Assembly: GCA_013146195.2 (NCBI GenBank)
Contig: CM028381.1
Coordinates: 58,100,744 to 58,164,743 of the forward strand
Direction of reading: 5' to 3'
DNA from: Codonopsis lanceolata
Lineage: Eukaryota; Streptophyta; Magnoliopsida; Asterales; Campanulaceae
Length of the DNA: 64,000 nt
Shown here: piece after piece, positions 44,716-57,247 of the stretch
How the letters are laid out: the number at the start of each line of letters is the position of its first letter
How positions within the stretch are numbered: position 1 is the first letter of the stretch
Position numbers and translations under genes: made by a program
Notes under the pieces: model-generated
Databases searched by the model: none
What the model saw: the letters and a program-made list of their open reading frames with translations, nothing else
What the model was told of the DNA's origin: nothing

Positions 44716-45506
44716 AAGACCACAAAAACAATAAAGTTCTTCCTACCAAATTTTAACTACAGATGTATTCTCAAACGCGAACCCAAAACTTGTGTTTGGC
44801 TGGGTTGTTTGACGTATCAAAACAAAAAAATAATGTTGGTTGTTGGAAGGGAGAGAGATTAGATTTAACTTAGTAAAATAAATTTGGGTAAAAATGTATA
44901 ATCCAAGATTTAGTTGATGAAAAACTAGAAGAAATAATTAATCGTGTTTTTGAAAGAAAATGTGCGTTTAGATTTAGCCATAATTAACTTATTTATTATT
45001 TATTATTATTATTGTCTAAAAAGGTGGGTTGTTAAAAAGTACACAAATAAAAAATGATTTGAGGCGAAAGGCATGGATTAATGTCACCTTGGAACTAGCA
45101 AAGAAATGAAAATGGAAGGACTTTGAGGTTACAGAAATCAAACTAATTATGATTAAGAATAATTTAATTAAAATAATTGTACGAAAAGGAATTGAAAAGA
45201 CTTTAGTTATTAGAAATTGATTAACACTACAAAAGATAAATCTGCTGGGGTTAAAAGAAAGATACGGACTGTAATGGCATGGAATGAGAAGATAGAGGAA
45301 ACTTATAGTTTGTCCGTACCGGGTAAAGAGTCTCGTTTGAAAGTAAAAATTTTTTTTAAAAAATTTTGATATTTTTATAAGTTCATTAGTAATAAAATGA
45401 TAATCTTATGTCTTCATTTTTGAAAGTCGACTCTTTGAGTTAAACATCCAAAAATGATATAGTTGATTTTTTACCCGGAACTGAGAGAATATCTAACTTG
45501 AGGAAT
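44716..45506. other. AT-rich non-coding stretch
   Basis: No gene is supported. A block at 45,315-45,490, with GTACCGGGTAAAGAGTCTCG at its left, looks like a worn MITE. Confidence 0.45.
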
Positions 45507-46069
45507 CAAGGTTCTAAAAATCGTTAGGCGGCCGCTGGACGATACACTAGCGCCTAGCGCCTAGAGGACTAGTCAGGGCGTAATCGGGGTCTAGGCGGGA
45601 CCTAGAATTAAGACATAATTACCATTTTTTTGATAATTTACATCAAAAATCAAACACATTGACTACAAATTTATTTATTTTTATATTTGTTGTTTTATCA
45701 AACACTTGTCTATATTTGTAAAATGAACAAAAATATACAAACCTACTTTTAATCACAATTCTCAACAACTACAAAACAATAAACCAGTCAAGTTTAGAAC
45801 TAAAAACAAAAAAAATATTATTCCACCTACCTACTGCCCCTACAACCCACGGTCTAACATATCATCCCTAATCCCTTCTCATTTTAAATTATGAGTCTTG
45901 AGACAGCCCCCTTCTTCTTCATCTTTTTTTCTTCTTCTTTTTTCTATCTATCTGACAGACCGGCAACGTAAGCTCCGACTTGGTCGATTAGGCGGCGACT
46001 AAGAAAGTCGCGGCGGTAGAGAGGGGCCTAGCGCCTAGGCGGAGTAAGGCGGGGAGTTTTAGAACATTG
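45507..46069. mobile_element. hAT-type MITE with CGCCTAGGCG-rich ends (563 bp)
   Basis: CAAGGTTCTAAAAATCGTTAGG on the left pairs with the reverse complement CAATGTTCTAAAACTCCCCG at the right; both ends are followed by CTAGCGCCTAG words. Flanking TGAGGAAT (45,499-45,506) and CGAGGAAT (46,070-46,077) match at seven of eight positions. The interior is not coding. Confidence 0.8.
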
Positions 46070-46095
46070 CGAGGAATTGTAAAGACAAACTAATA

Positions 46096-46276
46096 CTCCC
46101 TTAGTTTCGGGTAAAAAGTCTATTATTCTATTTCAGGATATTTCAATTAAAAAGTCTACTTTTAAAAATTATGGCAGATAAGTGTCATTCTATTACTAAT
46201 AGGTTACTAAAAGTGTATTTTTTTCTTTTTAAAAAATTACTTTCAAACGGGGAATTTTTGTCATGAACAAGGGGAG
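46096..46276. mobile_element. Degraded Stowaway-like MITE
   Basis: TA-CTCCCTTAGTTTCGGG on the left and AACAAGGGGAG-TA on the right are worn Stowaway-type ends; the interior resembles 45,340-45,490. Confidence 0.4.
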
Positions 46277-46287
46277 TACTAAAATAC

Positions 46288-46600
46288 CAACGAGCTCTAG
46301 CTCAACTGGTATTGCTCACTTCTCATAGCAGAGAGGTTGGGTGTTTAACTCTCATTAGAGACACCCTGAACTTTACAACTCTCAATAGAGAGGTTGGGTG
46401 TTTAAGTCTTATCAGAGGCACCATTGTTGCTCAAGCCTTACTCAAAAAAGATTATATTTACCTCCTCACTTATCTTAACGGAGAGGTCAAGTGTTCAAAC
46501 TCTACCAGAGGCACTCTGGTACTTCACTACTGTCAACCAAGAGGTCGGATGTTCAAAGCCTCACAACATCATATATCTATAATTATAGCCTTTCAATGTA
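46288..46600 (+). mobile_element. tRNA-derived SINE-like repeat
   Basis: ACGAGCTCTAGCTCAACTGG resembles a Pol III A box, and AGAGGTTGGGTGTTTAACTC a B box. The B-box portion is repeated three or four times (46,334, 46,387, 46,490, 46,541) with CTCTACCAGAGGCAC-type links, so the copy has been internally reduplicated. No protein is encoded. Confidence 0.5.
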
Positions 46601-46612
46601 TTAAAAAAAATA

Positions 46613-46870
46613 CTCCCTCCGTCCCTAAATTATCGTCCTCCTTTCCTTTTTCGTCCGTCCTAAAATAATTGTCCAAATTGAAACTTACCTTTTTAGAACG
46701 TCACTTTTACCACTTTATCCTTACTTTTTCACTCTACTTTAATTATGGGCCACATACACATGAGCTTTAAAAGTAACTACACATTAAACCAATATAAATA
46801 ATCAAGTCAATTATTTTTTCTTAAACTGTGCACCGGGTCAACCAGGACGATTATTTAGGGACGGATGGAG
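46613..46870. mobile_element. Stowaway MITE (258 bp)
   Basis: CTCCCTCCGTCCCTAAAT at the left and ATTTAGGGACGGATGGAG at the right, with TA on both sides. It is inverted relative to, and the same length as, the copy at 39,074-39,331; they share the inner stretch TTAAACTGTGC...GGGTCAACC. Confidence 0.95.
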
Positions 46871-46872
46871 TA

Positions 46873-49505
46873 ATAAAATAGTCTTTCAAGACATTAAAAA
46901 ATAATAAAAAATATGGATTGGGGTAAGGTCCATGTCTCCTTCAATCTTTAAAAAAAATAATAAAATAAAAGGGGAGTACTAAAATGGAGTAGTTAATGAG
47001 AATTGATTTTATGTGTTCCACCAGTTACATGGCTTTTGACGTATTGGTTAAGGATTTTAACAGTTGGCATCACAAAAACTACCGTCCGGACAGATTTGAA
47101 TCACAAAAGGGTTGATGAGAGGGAAGGACCACCTGTTGGATCGAGTCAAGGATCGAGAATCAATTCCAAAGATCCATTGAAGATCGATGGAAACCCAATT
47201 ACTCGTTGACAAACGAAGAAGGTTCGAGATACGTTAATGGCACTTGTCGGAGATCCAATCTAAAAAAACGACCATTGTCAAGGCCCAAGATCCTAATTTT
47301 GTGTGCATTCTTAAAACTATTGAAATCATTTTTTTATGAGTTATTTGTGTAATGAAAAGGGTAATTATAAAAATGAAGCCCACTCTGAAATCATATATTT
47401 ATGGTCAAATTACTTTTTACCCCCCAAAGTTTCCACCAAATCTCAGTTTGCCACCTAAACTAATGTTTGTCTTATTTTAGCACTCAAGATTACCATTTGT
47501 CCCAGTTTGCCCCCTCCCATCTGTTGTCGTTTGCATCAAGACGTTAAATTGCACATGAAAGACAACATGTGGTTTATTTTCATCTTTTTCCAATTGGCTT
47601 GATAGCAATGCACATCTAGGAAAATCTTTGTTGATTTTGTGAGCGGCAATTTCACAACGAATGGCAGCGACAATTTCACAAAGTCAACGGCTAAACTCAA
47701 TTTCACAAAATCAACAGATAAACCCAATTTTACAAAATTTTTGAATAGAAAGTATAAAAACCGAGAATGGGAAGAAATATCAAACTTTTTTCAAGAAAAT
47801 CCAACACTAATTCCCCCGACCAAACTCGAAAAATCACATTGTAATACACAAAATTACGATCTGGGTATTGAAGAAAACCCAAGAAAGAAACCATTGATGG
47901 GCAAGGACGCTGGTCGTGGTCAATGGCAGACTCCGATGTGCTTACCGGACCACAAAACCAGCACGTGTGTCAAATCATCAAAATTAATTCTCGTACTTCC
48001 CTAATAACGAGTATAAGGTAAGTCAGGATCGTATCTATAGGGAACGTCGTATTTATTTCTTAAGAATTGTGATAAAACAAATGAAACTTACGATTGATGA
48101 TTATTTAATCTAAACTAATTATTAACGAAAGAGAAAATTGAAACTGAATTTAAAATACTAATTGTAAACAAAACATAAAATAAAATAAAGGTCCTGTTAA
48201 TGAATCAATTTTCATCTCGATTTACACTACTGATCATTAATGCAAAAATGTCTCATTTAATTACAAATAAACCGGTTATAGCTGTCGACAAACGTCTAAC
48301 ACCCAATATTTTCTTACAATATCGATAATTAAGAGAAGCTCGTTAACTACCACCTAACCAGAATACAACCCCCCGAGACGCTCGTAAGATTTAGTAATCT
48401 CGATTGCATTAGGAAAAGAAAGACCTGATTTTAAACAGTGCATATTGAAGCAATATCCTTTAATTTAGATTATTCGTTCCCGTAATACGTTCCGATTGTG
48501 TTTGTTATGCCTAATAGGTGTGTTACTTGCTACTGTGTTAAAACTCAAAGACAATTACGGATCAACGGTTTCAACTAACTATAGACCATTGTATTAATTA
48601 AAATTCGGGCCCTCAATAGTAATTAATCACAACAATCATGCAACGTGAAAAGTAGAGAACAAAAAAATACTTACAAATAAACGAGATTAATCACCAATTC
48701 AATCTCACAATAGTCAAATAACGAAACCTTAATTTTTCATTGACTGGAGAAGTAAACTAATTACAACCCTACTTCAATGAAAACAAACTTCCAACGACTC
48801 TTGTTCCTAGTAGGTATTTTTCTCTCATTTTCGTCCCTAGTTGTAGAGTTATCTCTATCATGTGTGACTGTCCTCTCCAGCATTCCCCAGCCCCCTTTTT
48901 ATCTCCTTTTCCCCCACTTAGACCACTACTAAGCAGTTTTTTATAAAAAAAGAAACCACTTTTAATTTCCTAAAACTACTTAATAACTACTCTAGAAGTT
49001 TTTCCACTTTACAAGAAATAAATTAGGAACTTTAATTAATTTCCTAATTTCCCAAAATCTCAACTGGACAGTCCTTCAGTAAGTTGAAAAACAACTTTGA
49101 TCTTGAATATTGACTAGCACGTGCCCACGCGACATCATAGAATTCTTTTTGCTTGCAATCCAGCACTTTTACTTCATTTTTCTTTTGTCAGCTCTATTCA
49201 CACCTACAATCATCAAACAAATACAAAACAAAAAAAAGTGTAATATTTACTCAATAATTAAGCACAAAATCAACTAAAAATATTACACAAATGTGCTCTT
49301 ATAATGGATGTAATGCCCTAACCCCCAATCTCTATATGAACCTCGGGTCGAAGGCCTAATAAACACATTAAACACTTGCAAGGCCCCTGCTAATTACGGA
49401 CTAAACAAATCACACCCGGTATAACATAATAATTCCAGTGAATAATATAAACACCACAGTTTCTAAAAAGTCGAGAAAACAAAAAACCCACAAGCTATTA
49501 CTCGT
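46873..49505. other. Non-coding stretch with retroelement-like pieces
   Basis: 47,100-47,260 reads PLKIDGNPITR and, after a stop, KKVRDTLMALVGDPI on the plus strand, reminiscent of the C-terminal end of a gypsy gag (weak). 47,639-48,001 has a 121-codon frame with NFTKSTDKPNFTK repeats and no known domain. 48,010-49,270 is an AT-rich block, opening with AGTATAAGGTAAGTCAGGATCGTATC, that resembles an unclassified dispersed repeat. None is called as a gene. Confidence 0.35.
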
Positions 49506-49652
49506 CACTACAACAAAAATGAGTTTTCATAACGTTTTAAAAACGTTGTAATATATACTTCACAACAACGTTGTAATAGGTCCTTTTTTTGCAACGCTTC
49601 ATTAAACATTACAAACAACATTGTGTTTTGTCCTTCCACAGAACGTTGTATT
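49506..49652. mobile_element. CACTA element terminus
   Basis: CACTACAACAAAAATGAG is a typical CACTA terminal repeat, followed by subterminal repeats of AACGTTGTAATA. The rest of the element is missing; it is interrupted by a second CACTA end at 49,653. Confidence 0.65.
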
Positions 49653-49878
49653 CACTACTAGAAAAATGGCCTTTAGCAACGAAATTTTCCGTCGCTAATG
49701 GCTTCCTAGCGACAGAATTTTTCCGTCGGTGGACCGTCGATAATAATGTGTCGCAGATGTTCGACGGGCCCATTTTCGTCGCTAAAGGCTAATTTCAGCG
49801 ATGGAATTTTCCGTCGCTAAAGGTTGAATTTCAGCGACGAAATTTTCCGTCGCTGAAATTTAACTGTTAGCGACGGAG
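49653..49878. mobile_element. Second CACTA element terminus
   Basis: CACTACTAGAAAAATGGCC starts the fragment; subterminal repeats of TTTCCGTCGCTAA and TTTCAGCGACGGAA follow in both directions. It has the same orientation as the terminus at 49,506. At about 49,878 it meets retrotransposon RT sequence, so it probably inserted there and lost its other end. Confidence 0.7.
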
Positions 49879-52800
49879 CTGTCTGACGAAACGGTTGATA
49901 TATTGCAATCGGCCCAGGAAGCCTTTGACTTATGTTGGAGTTTTTGGCTGCGGCATATTTATGATGGCATTGATTTTAGCCGGCTCAATCTCAATGCCTT
50001 GTTCGGTCACCATGAATCCCAGGACCTTGCCCTTGGTAACCCCAAATGTGCATTTGGTGGAGTTAAGCTTCATCTGATGCTTTCTTAAGCTTTCGAAGAA
50101 TTTTCGAAGGTCTTTGATATGGGCACCATTGGCGTCGTTGGAATGCACGATCATGTTGTCCACATATACTTCGACTTCTTTGTGGATCATGTCATGGAAA
50201 AGGGCGGTGGCGGCTCTTTGATATGTAGCCCCAGCATTTTTCAATCAAAATGGCATGACAGTGTAGCAGTAGGTCTCCCAGGGGGGTGGTGAATGATGTT
50301 TTGTCCTGGTCCTCTGCTGCCATTTTGATTTGGTTATAGCCCAGCATGCCGTCTACGAAGGATCTTATTTTGTGAGAGGCCACAGCGTCTACCACAATAT
50401 CAATGTTGGGTAGAGGGAAGTCGTCTTTGGGCGACGCCTTTTGAGGTCACAGAAGTCCATGCAAATCCGAACCTTTTCGTTGGGCTTTGGAATGGTCACT
50501 ATATTTGACAGCCAGATCGGGTATTCAACTACCCGAATAAATTTGACGTGTAGATGCTTCATGATTTCTTATTTCACTTGCAGTGACCATTTTGGTTTGA
50601 TATGGCGAGTTTCTGCTTAACTGGCTGAGCATTAGGATAAGTGAGGATCCGGTGCTTAACAATGGCTGGATCCAGCCCGAGCATGTGTTCGTAGGACCAT
50701 GCAAAGATGTCTATGAATTCTTTGAGGAGATTGATCAGTTGTGCCCTTTCAGAACCTTGCAGATAGCTGCTGTTGATTGATATTTTTCCTGGTATTTGAC
50801 TGACTTGGCAAGCCAAGCAGATAACTTTTATCTTTTGGGTCCATTTCATTAAATGACTCATTATTAAAGCTAATTAATGCGTCTTTTAATGAAGGTGCAA
50901 CTAAGGAATATGTAAAGAAATCTAGATTATCATTATTAGCAAACTGTACATGGTTAGTTACATTATTGAGGATATGGGGTTTGAGATCCTCAATCTTAGG
51001 GAACGGATCAGTAGATGACCAATCTGTAAGGCTATAGGAAAGATGGGGAATAGTATATCCGAAACGGTTCACCAGATCTGTGGGCATTAAGAGTGGGCTG
51101 GTCGTATTATACCAATTCTACAAAGGCTTATCAGTAATAGACTCGAACTCAGCAGAGAGCTTTTCATAGCTAGTGCCTTCATTTATCATTCCCAGACAAC
51201 TGTCCCCCAAACAATCATTATCTAACAGGGCCAGAGCATAATCGTCTTGGTCTATAGACCAAGTGTTTTCGGCTGCGACAGCTTTACATGCAAGGCTACG
51301 GGGCTTCAGGGAAATTTGTTCCATTTTACTAGTGGCGAGACTGACATCTTCGAATATCTCCCAGCCAGGGTGTCTTTTCCCATTTTGGTTTAGCCAGGGC
51401 TCGAGAAATATGAGATAGGTATCTGTTTCTCCCTTCCTTACAAAGTAACCATTTAGGGTTTTCCTGTATGGTTGGAGAGGTGGATCTATGTAAGGACGTT
51501 TTTCTCGTTCTGTCTTGATTTTCTCACGTTTCTATTTCATGACTGCGGCTATTTCAGCTGGAGTAGGTTTGTATCCTAGACCTAAGGGAGGGATACATTC
51601 CTTGAGTTCATCTTGGACCAGATTAACAAATCCCTACTGATTTCTGCCAAGACCCAAACCAGGCATATAACTCATTTTTCGAAACATGTTTAAAGGGACC
51701 ATGTTTCCTAGAGATGTAGTTTTCTTTTTGGTGATGTCAGTTTCTCGCCCACATTCAATAGCGTTGACTCTAGCTTGGGGGATAACCTCAAAGCCACTAA
51801 GGAAGATACCCGTGTCATCATGCTCTATTTCGAGGATTGGGATGTCCCCGTTTTCTTTGTTTTCCACGATCTTATCAGCCAGAATGATCACTATATGATC
51901 ATCGTGGATAAATTTGACATGTTGATGCAGCGAAGGGGCTACCCCTTTTACCATATAGATCCAAGGGCGTCACAGCAACAGGCTGAAAGTGGGTGGTATG
52001 TCCAGAACATGGAATTCTACTGGCATGGTTAGCGACCCAATAATCATTGTTAAGGTGACCACCCCTAGGACACACCGACTAGTGTTGTCGTATGCCCTTA
52101 CTGTCTGTGGTGAAAGAGCAAGCTCCGATATTTTTGTTCCCAATTTGGCTAGTGTGCTTGTGGGACATACATTCAAAGAAGAGCCATTATCTATCAGAAC
52201 TCGAGGAACCCTTTTTCCCATGACTCCTGCAGTGATACGGAGATCATCAATGTGGTTAGTTCCTTCCCTTGGCAGATCTAGATCAGTAAACATAATCACG
52301 TTTCCAATGTGTATGTTTCTGATCATCTGGGTGAGCTCATTTAAGGAGGTTTCAATAGGAATGACTACCTGACTCAAAGATTTAGCCAGTGTATCACGAT
52401 GGGTTTTGGAAGCACAAAGCAAGCCCCAAATAGATATGTTGGCTTGAGTTTTCTTCATCTGAGTTAGCAAAGTATCTTCCATATTCTTAGCCCCAGTATA
52501 TGTTTATTGATCTTTACCGGAGTGGTTACCTCTTTCCTGGTTTGGTTGGTAAGCTCGACCAGATCTAGTAAGGTGGCTGACGTCCCCACCGACCCAAGTG
52601 GATTTTTCAATGCTACAGGTATTTTGGCTACCCATGATAGTGTCCCAAGAAAGCATATTGCATCTAGACTCTTTTATGGGTGGAAAGAAAGGAACAATGA
52701 TACATGGCAATAGGTGTTTATTTCTTTCAAACTTGGGTACACAATCTTTTTCACCAACCTCAATCATATTGATTTGAGGTAGGGGGTTATTGACTACATT

Positions 52801-54410
52801 TGGTCTAGGAGGAGGTTTCTCAATAACCTTATCATCTATTAGGTCCTGGATAGCGTTTTTGAGCACATAGCATCTATCGGTGAGGTGACCACTGCAGCAA
52901 TGGTATTTACATTATTGGGATTTGGGCATGATTCCACGAGTTGGGCAGAGGATTCGGCGACCTATATTTTTCCAAAGACTTTAGTACTCCTTGTGCCATT
53001 AGTCCTTGTAGTATCACAGACTGAGGGGCTTGCAGTTTATCATAGTATCGATTTCCTCTGTTCGACCCCTCGAAATTCTCGCTCGCACCATTGTTTCCTC
53101 CCACTGTGTTGACAGACCTATCTGTTCCATAGGACCATGGAACAATGTTATAGTTCTGGGTAGGAAAGTTGATTGATGCATTTCCTACCATATTAATAGC
53201 TGATCCTGATGCGGCTACCTTTCCTTTTGAGTAGCAGAAAGAGTTGGAGGGCGTATTGACTTTTAAATGCCCAGTCTGTATATCTTCATCAATACGGACT
53301 CCTATCTCCACTACCTCTTTGAAATTGCTATAGGGGAGATAGCGCATGTGTTCCAGGTAAATAGGTTGGAGATTTTTGATGATCATTCTGGATGACTCAG
53401 CCGAATCAGGTATGTCGAGTGTTTGAGCTATTTTCCTTTTCCACCTGGTTGCAAACTCAGCACATGTTTATTTTTCCCTTTGGGTGCACGATTCAAGATC
53501 TCTTTTGTTTTCAGAGGTAGTATTATCCTTGTACCTCTCTAGAAACCCTTAAGCTATTTGGTCTCAAGTACCCATGGTGCTGTTGTCTGCTAGCTTTAAC
53601 CATTGTTTGGCAGCCCCTATTAAGGTAAGATGGAAATTGGAGGCCATAGCTTCAAAGCTAGCCCCTCTTGACTGCATGCCGGTAGAATATGATTTTAAGT
53701 GAGAGATAGGGCATCCAGTCCCATCGAATTTTTCTATGTTGGGCATTTTGAATTTTGAAGGTAGTATTGCTGAAGGTTGTAATGCTAATGCCCGCGTAGA
53801 AAATTCTCCTTTGTTTAGAACTTTAAGCATCATATTTTTCAAATTCTCCATGTCAACCTCCATTTTGGTGGGTGGGGGAGTTGGGTTTTGGTATATCTGG
53901 TAGGATTGGGAAAGGTTGGGTCTATTTCTGTCTGTGGCTTTTGGTAAGGATTTTGGGGAGGTATTTGGTAAGGGTTTTGGTAAGGATTTTGGATAGGTGG
54001 GTTATTGACGGCTTCAGCTTGGTGACCAGGATCATTGAAAGGTAAATAGGTCGTTACTTGGCCTGGTTAGGTATAACTTCTGGGGTCCATATACATGCTA
54101 TTTTGGAGTGGGTTGGTGATGGGAAAAGGGAGGTCATTTGGATTCTGGGGGATATTGGTGCTTGGGAAAGGATATGGAGGGTGTGTTGAGAAAGGGTTAA
54201 CATTTGGGTAATAAGGGTTAGGTGGGGTATTGGTGGTATTTGGTGGGTTGGTATTTGGCTGGGGTTTTGGATTTATTGGGACATGGGAAGTTGATGCTTC
54301 TTGAGGGGCTGCAGGGAAAGAAGTTCCCTCACCACTAGGTTTTAAACTTTGTACGAGATCTGCCATTTGGCTCATTATGCGATCCGCCTGTGCACCCAAA
54401 TTTTGATCTA
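49879..54410 (-). mobile_element. Decayed Tat/Ogre-like Ty3/gypsy retrotransposon
   Basis: In minus-strand order: a Pro/Asn-rich N-terminal gag part (54,399-54,067), a gag core with FKMPNIEKFDGTGCP (53,863-53,564), further gag (53,386-52,504), an aspartic protease with VLIDNGSSLNVCP (52,482-51,970), a G-patch-like YMPGLGLGRNQ (51,954-51,634), RT N-terminal text with FAWSYEHMLGLDPAIVKHR (50,861-50,574) and RT core with YVDNMIV in place of YVDD (about 50,395-49,879). The catalytic Asp-to-Asn change, several stops and frame changes, and loss of RNase H and integrase make it non-functional. The motifs and order are those of the Tat/Ogre clade (family knowledge). No LTR was located. Confidence 0.8.
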
Positions 54411-55438
54411 GTCATTGTTGCATAGCCGGAGTCGGAGTGTACCTGGGCCCACGTATTAGTACCTAATATAGACTACTCATTTTCAGCTATCATTTTGCTC
54501 AAATCTATACCCTCTGCACTGATTCTACTCTTTTCTGATCTGATCTCTATATATGTATCCCGTATCAACCGACCAGTACTATCTCTGTCTTTCCAAACTC
54601 GGGCCAGATTTCTGAGGAAAAGGGGTTTGAAGGCATCAGAAAGGGTTGGCAGAAGGCTTTCTGGGTTTGGGGTATAGCGTGCCTTTATTAATATTTTTTA
54701 TTATTATTCATTTTCCCTACAATTGATCGGATAAGCACCCGCTTTCTTTTGACGATCTCAGGACTATTCCTGGAATAGTGGATTCTTTCTCCAGAGTATA
54801 GGAATCTCGTATTCCACCTGCCTTTCGACTACCCAAGATCGGACTGATCTCAGGCGAAGGGTCTATACTCTTTTCAGGATCCACCATTCAAAATGGTCTC
54901 GGTCGAATATCAAAAAATCATTGGTCAGCCCATGTGCATATTTTATTCGTATATATATATATATATTTTGTTGCTTCATCTTTTTCTTTTTTTTTCTTTT
55001 TTGCACAGGGGCTGGTCAATAATTTAGAGATATAAAAACCGATCGGTCCATGAAGTCTCCAGAGAATCTATATGCAGTTTAACGTTGGCTGCAAGGGTGT
55101 AGGCTGGTCATGGTGTAGGGTAGCAGTTCGGAATATTTCTACGTGCGTGCGCGTGTGTGCGGTATCTAAAAAGCAGTAATTTTTTTTATTCAGATATAAA
55201 ATAGTAAATAAAACAGATATGGCCTGTTTTACTGTTTTTTGTTTTCTTTTCTCAACTTTTTTAGTTTGAGCGTGAGCAAACAACCATTCAGATCAAAAAT
55301 AGAAAGAAAAGTGGGGAGTCTATCTATTCCTATTAATTACATATTCATACTAATCTCCAAAATAAAATGACAGAATGAAATAATATTTATATATTTTGCG
55401 TGATAAAAATAAAGCAGAGTAATAGCAAGATATAAAGC
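54411..55438. other. Non-coding stretch between two retroelements
   Basis: Probably 5' untranslated or LTR-side sequence of the Tat-like element, but I could not define an LTR. An (AT)n tract lies at 54,951-54,966. Confidence 0.35.
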
Positions 55439-55869
55439 GGTATAATGAAGAACGCCACAATAGGGATGAATATCCTATTGATAAGTTCGAGTTTCGATTA
55501 CTTAGCCTCTCCCTAAATAATTACAAGTTCAATGAAGAACAAGGAGGTTTTGAAAAACACTAAAAAACTATATTAATCAATAATAAAAAAGTTGTCTAGA
55601 AAACAAAAAGCCACAACCCTTATTTATATGGGTTGTGAATCCTAAATCTAAAAGTAAAAGGAAAAGTCTAAGTAGAATCAACTTAGGAAACTACTTAAAA
55701 TCAACTTAGGAAACTACCTAAAATCCACTTAGGAAACTACTAAACTTACCTAATCTATATAGGCAACAAGTAGGTAAGTTACCTAATCTACTTAAGAAGC
55801 ATAAATCCTCCAAAATAAGGAAAATCTACAAATCTCGTTTTTTGTAAAGGCCTAATTTTCAAAGTTGCA
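55439..55869 (-). repeat. Truncated 3' LTR
   Basis: Matches 59,874-60,313 closely. The right edge (TTGCA at 55,865-55,869) agrees with the LTR start defined by the 60,313 copy; the left part of the LTR (about 167 bp) is missing, so the element was cut at 55,439. Confidence 0.75.
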
Positions 55870-55915
55870 TTTTGGCCCCCTAAAGTCTTCCTTTGGGCGT
55901 TAAAAGCTTCCAAAG

Positions 55916-57163
55916 TCATTGTATGACATTAACGAACATTTCTCGAGTCTTCAAGTCATCATCCATGAAATATAAGGCTTCACAACGCATGTTTGAATTT
56001 GTAGAGTAGCCATTGTAATAACCTGAATCTCCAATAAATCTACGAATTAAGTTTGTATAGAACTCTTGAATCTTCCAATCATACTTTACGCATTTAAAGG
56101 ACTTCATTTGATTTCTTTGACACTTGATATTTTGTTTAATCACGAACTCTTCATGCTTGATCATCCTTGCTTGAATCTTCAAACTATCGAACCAGTCATC
56201 ACATGTCTCATCCAAACTCGAGCTCGCTAAGATCACATCATTCTCCCTTTCTTCAAAAGGGTTTGTCCTCAAATCCGGACCTACATCGAATGGACGCGAA
56301 TTAGCAACCGTAAAGTATGAACTCACAAAAATCTTACCGTTTGAATCCATTTTAACAATCATATTGTGGTCATGCTCAAAATTGTTTCGTTCTTGAATGA
56401 GCCTTCCATCCAAGTCCACATAAACCAAATTTCTGGGATCATGAATTAATCGAACTCTATTTGCATCATATACCCTCTTGTGCTCCACATTGATCCTTGC
56501 CCAAACCTGTAGGAGAAACACAACAACACTATGCAATATAAGATGAACAACATTATTAGCACACAATGTGATATGTAACAATTTAGCAAAAACATCTCTT
56601 GGTGTAGGAAAGTGTCCCACCATCAAACACATCCAAACCCTATCACCAGGTTCAAATACCAATCTAACATATCTCACTTGCATTACTCGGTGACTTTCCA
56701 TGAATGACATCACATATGCAACATTAAACACAACAAGATCATCATAAGGAATGTCAATGAAAGATATTAATAAGTATAATAAGATAATATGCAATATAGC
56801 ATACCAACTCATGTATCCAAATTCGTCATGACAAGTAAATCCATCAATGTTTATAATCTCACTCATCAAGCTCTCAGAACTCGATGTTCCCTCATGAAAA
56901 TCCTTTATAGAACCACAATCACCAGGTTTAAACATTAACCTAGTAAATCCCCTTTTTAGCACAACCATGCTCAACATCAAAACGTTATGCAATCCAAAGC
57001 ATATACTATTAATGATGCAAATCAACAAAATGATTATATAAGACAAACAATTGATTTCACCATGTTTAAAGATCAACCTAAAAACTTTCATCTTTTGCAT
57101 AACCATATTTATCAATAATGAATCATGCAACGATAAGAAATTACAACCAGAGTGCAATCTCAA
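55916..57163 (-). CDS. 415-codon retroelement frame with iterated integrase C-terminal motifs
   Basis: An intact frame inside the non-autonomous element. It contains four related segments: RLIFKHGE, RLMFKPGDCGS, RLVFEPGDRVWMCLMVGHFP and RLIHDPRNLVYVDLDGR. The third is the standard F-x-PGD-x-VW motif of gypsy integrase C-termini; the others look like diverged repeats of it. Hydrophobic stretches lie between them. Near the end comes the conserved SRPFDVGPDLRTNPFEERE text that closes many gypsy polyproteins. A nearly identical frame lies at 60,360-61,616. Whether it is translated is unknown. Confidence 0.5.
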   Translation of the reverse strand: MRLHSGCNFLSLHDSLLINMVMQKMKVFRLIFKHGEINCLSYIIILLICIINSICFGLHNVLMLSMVVLKRGFTRLMFKPGDCGSIKDFHEGTSSSESLMSEIINIDGFTCHDEFGYMSWYAILHIILLYLLISFIDIPYDDLVVFNVAYVMSFMESHRVMQVRYVRLVFEPGDRVWMCLMVGHFPTPRDVFAKLLHITLCANNVVHLILHSVVVFLLQVWARINVEHKRVYDANRVRLIHDPRNLVYVDLDGRLIQERNNFEHDHNMIVKMDSNGKIFVSSYFTVANSRPFDVGPDLRTNPFEERENDVILASSSLDETCDDWFDSLKIQARMIKHEEFVIKQNIKCQRNQMKSFKCVKYDWKIQEFYTNLIRRFIGDSGYYNGYSTNSNMRCEALYFMDDDLKTREMFVNVIQ

Positions 57164-57247
57164 GGATAAACATCCTTTATGCTCAAAAATCAGATCATGT
57201 GTTAAAACATGCTTATAATCATCAACAATATGAATTTCATCACCATT

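Noticed and set aside
46288..46360. A tRNA gene
   Set aside because: A- and B-box-like text is present but no cloverleaf can be folded, and the B-box part is repeated several times, as in SINEs.
57000..57163. Hydrophobic N-terminal part of the 415-codon frame as an envelope protein
   Set aside because: Hydrophobicity is spread over AT-rich codons, there is no signal peptide or cleavage site, and the rest of the frame is integrase-tail-like.
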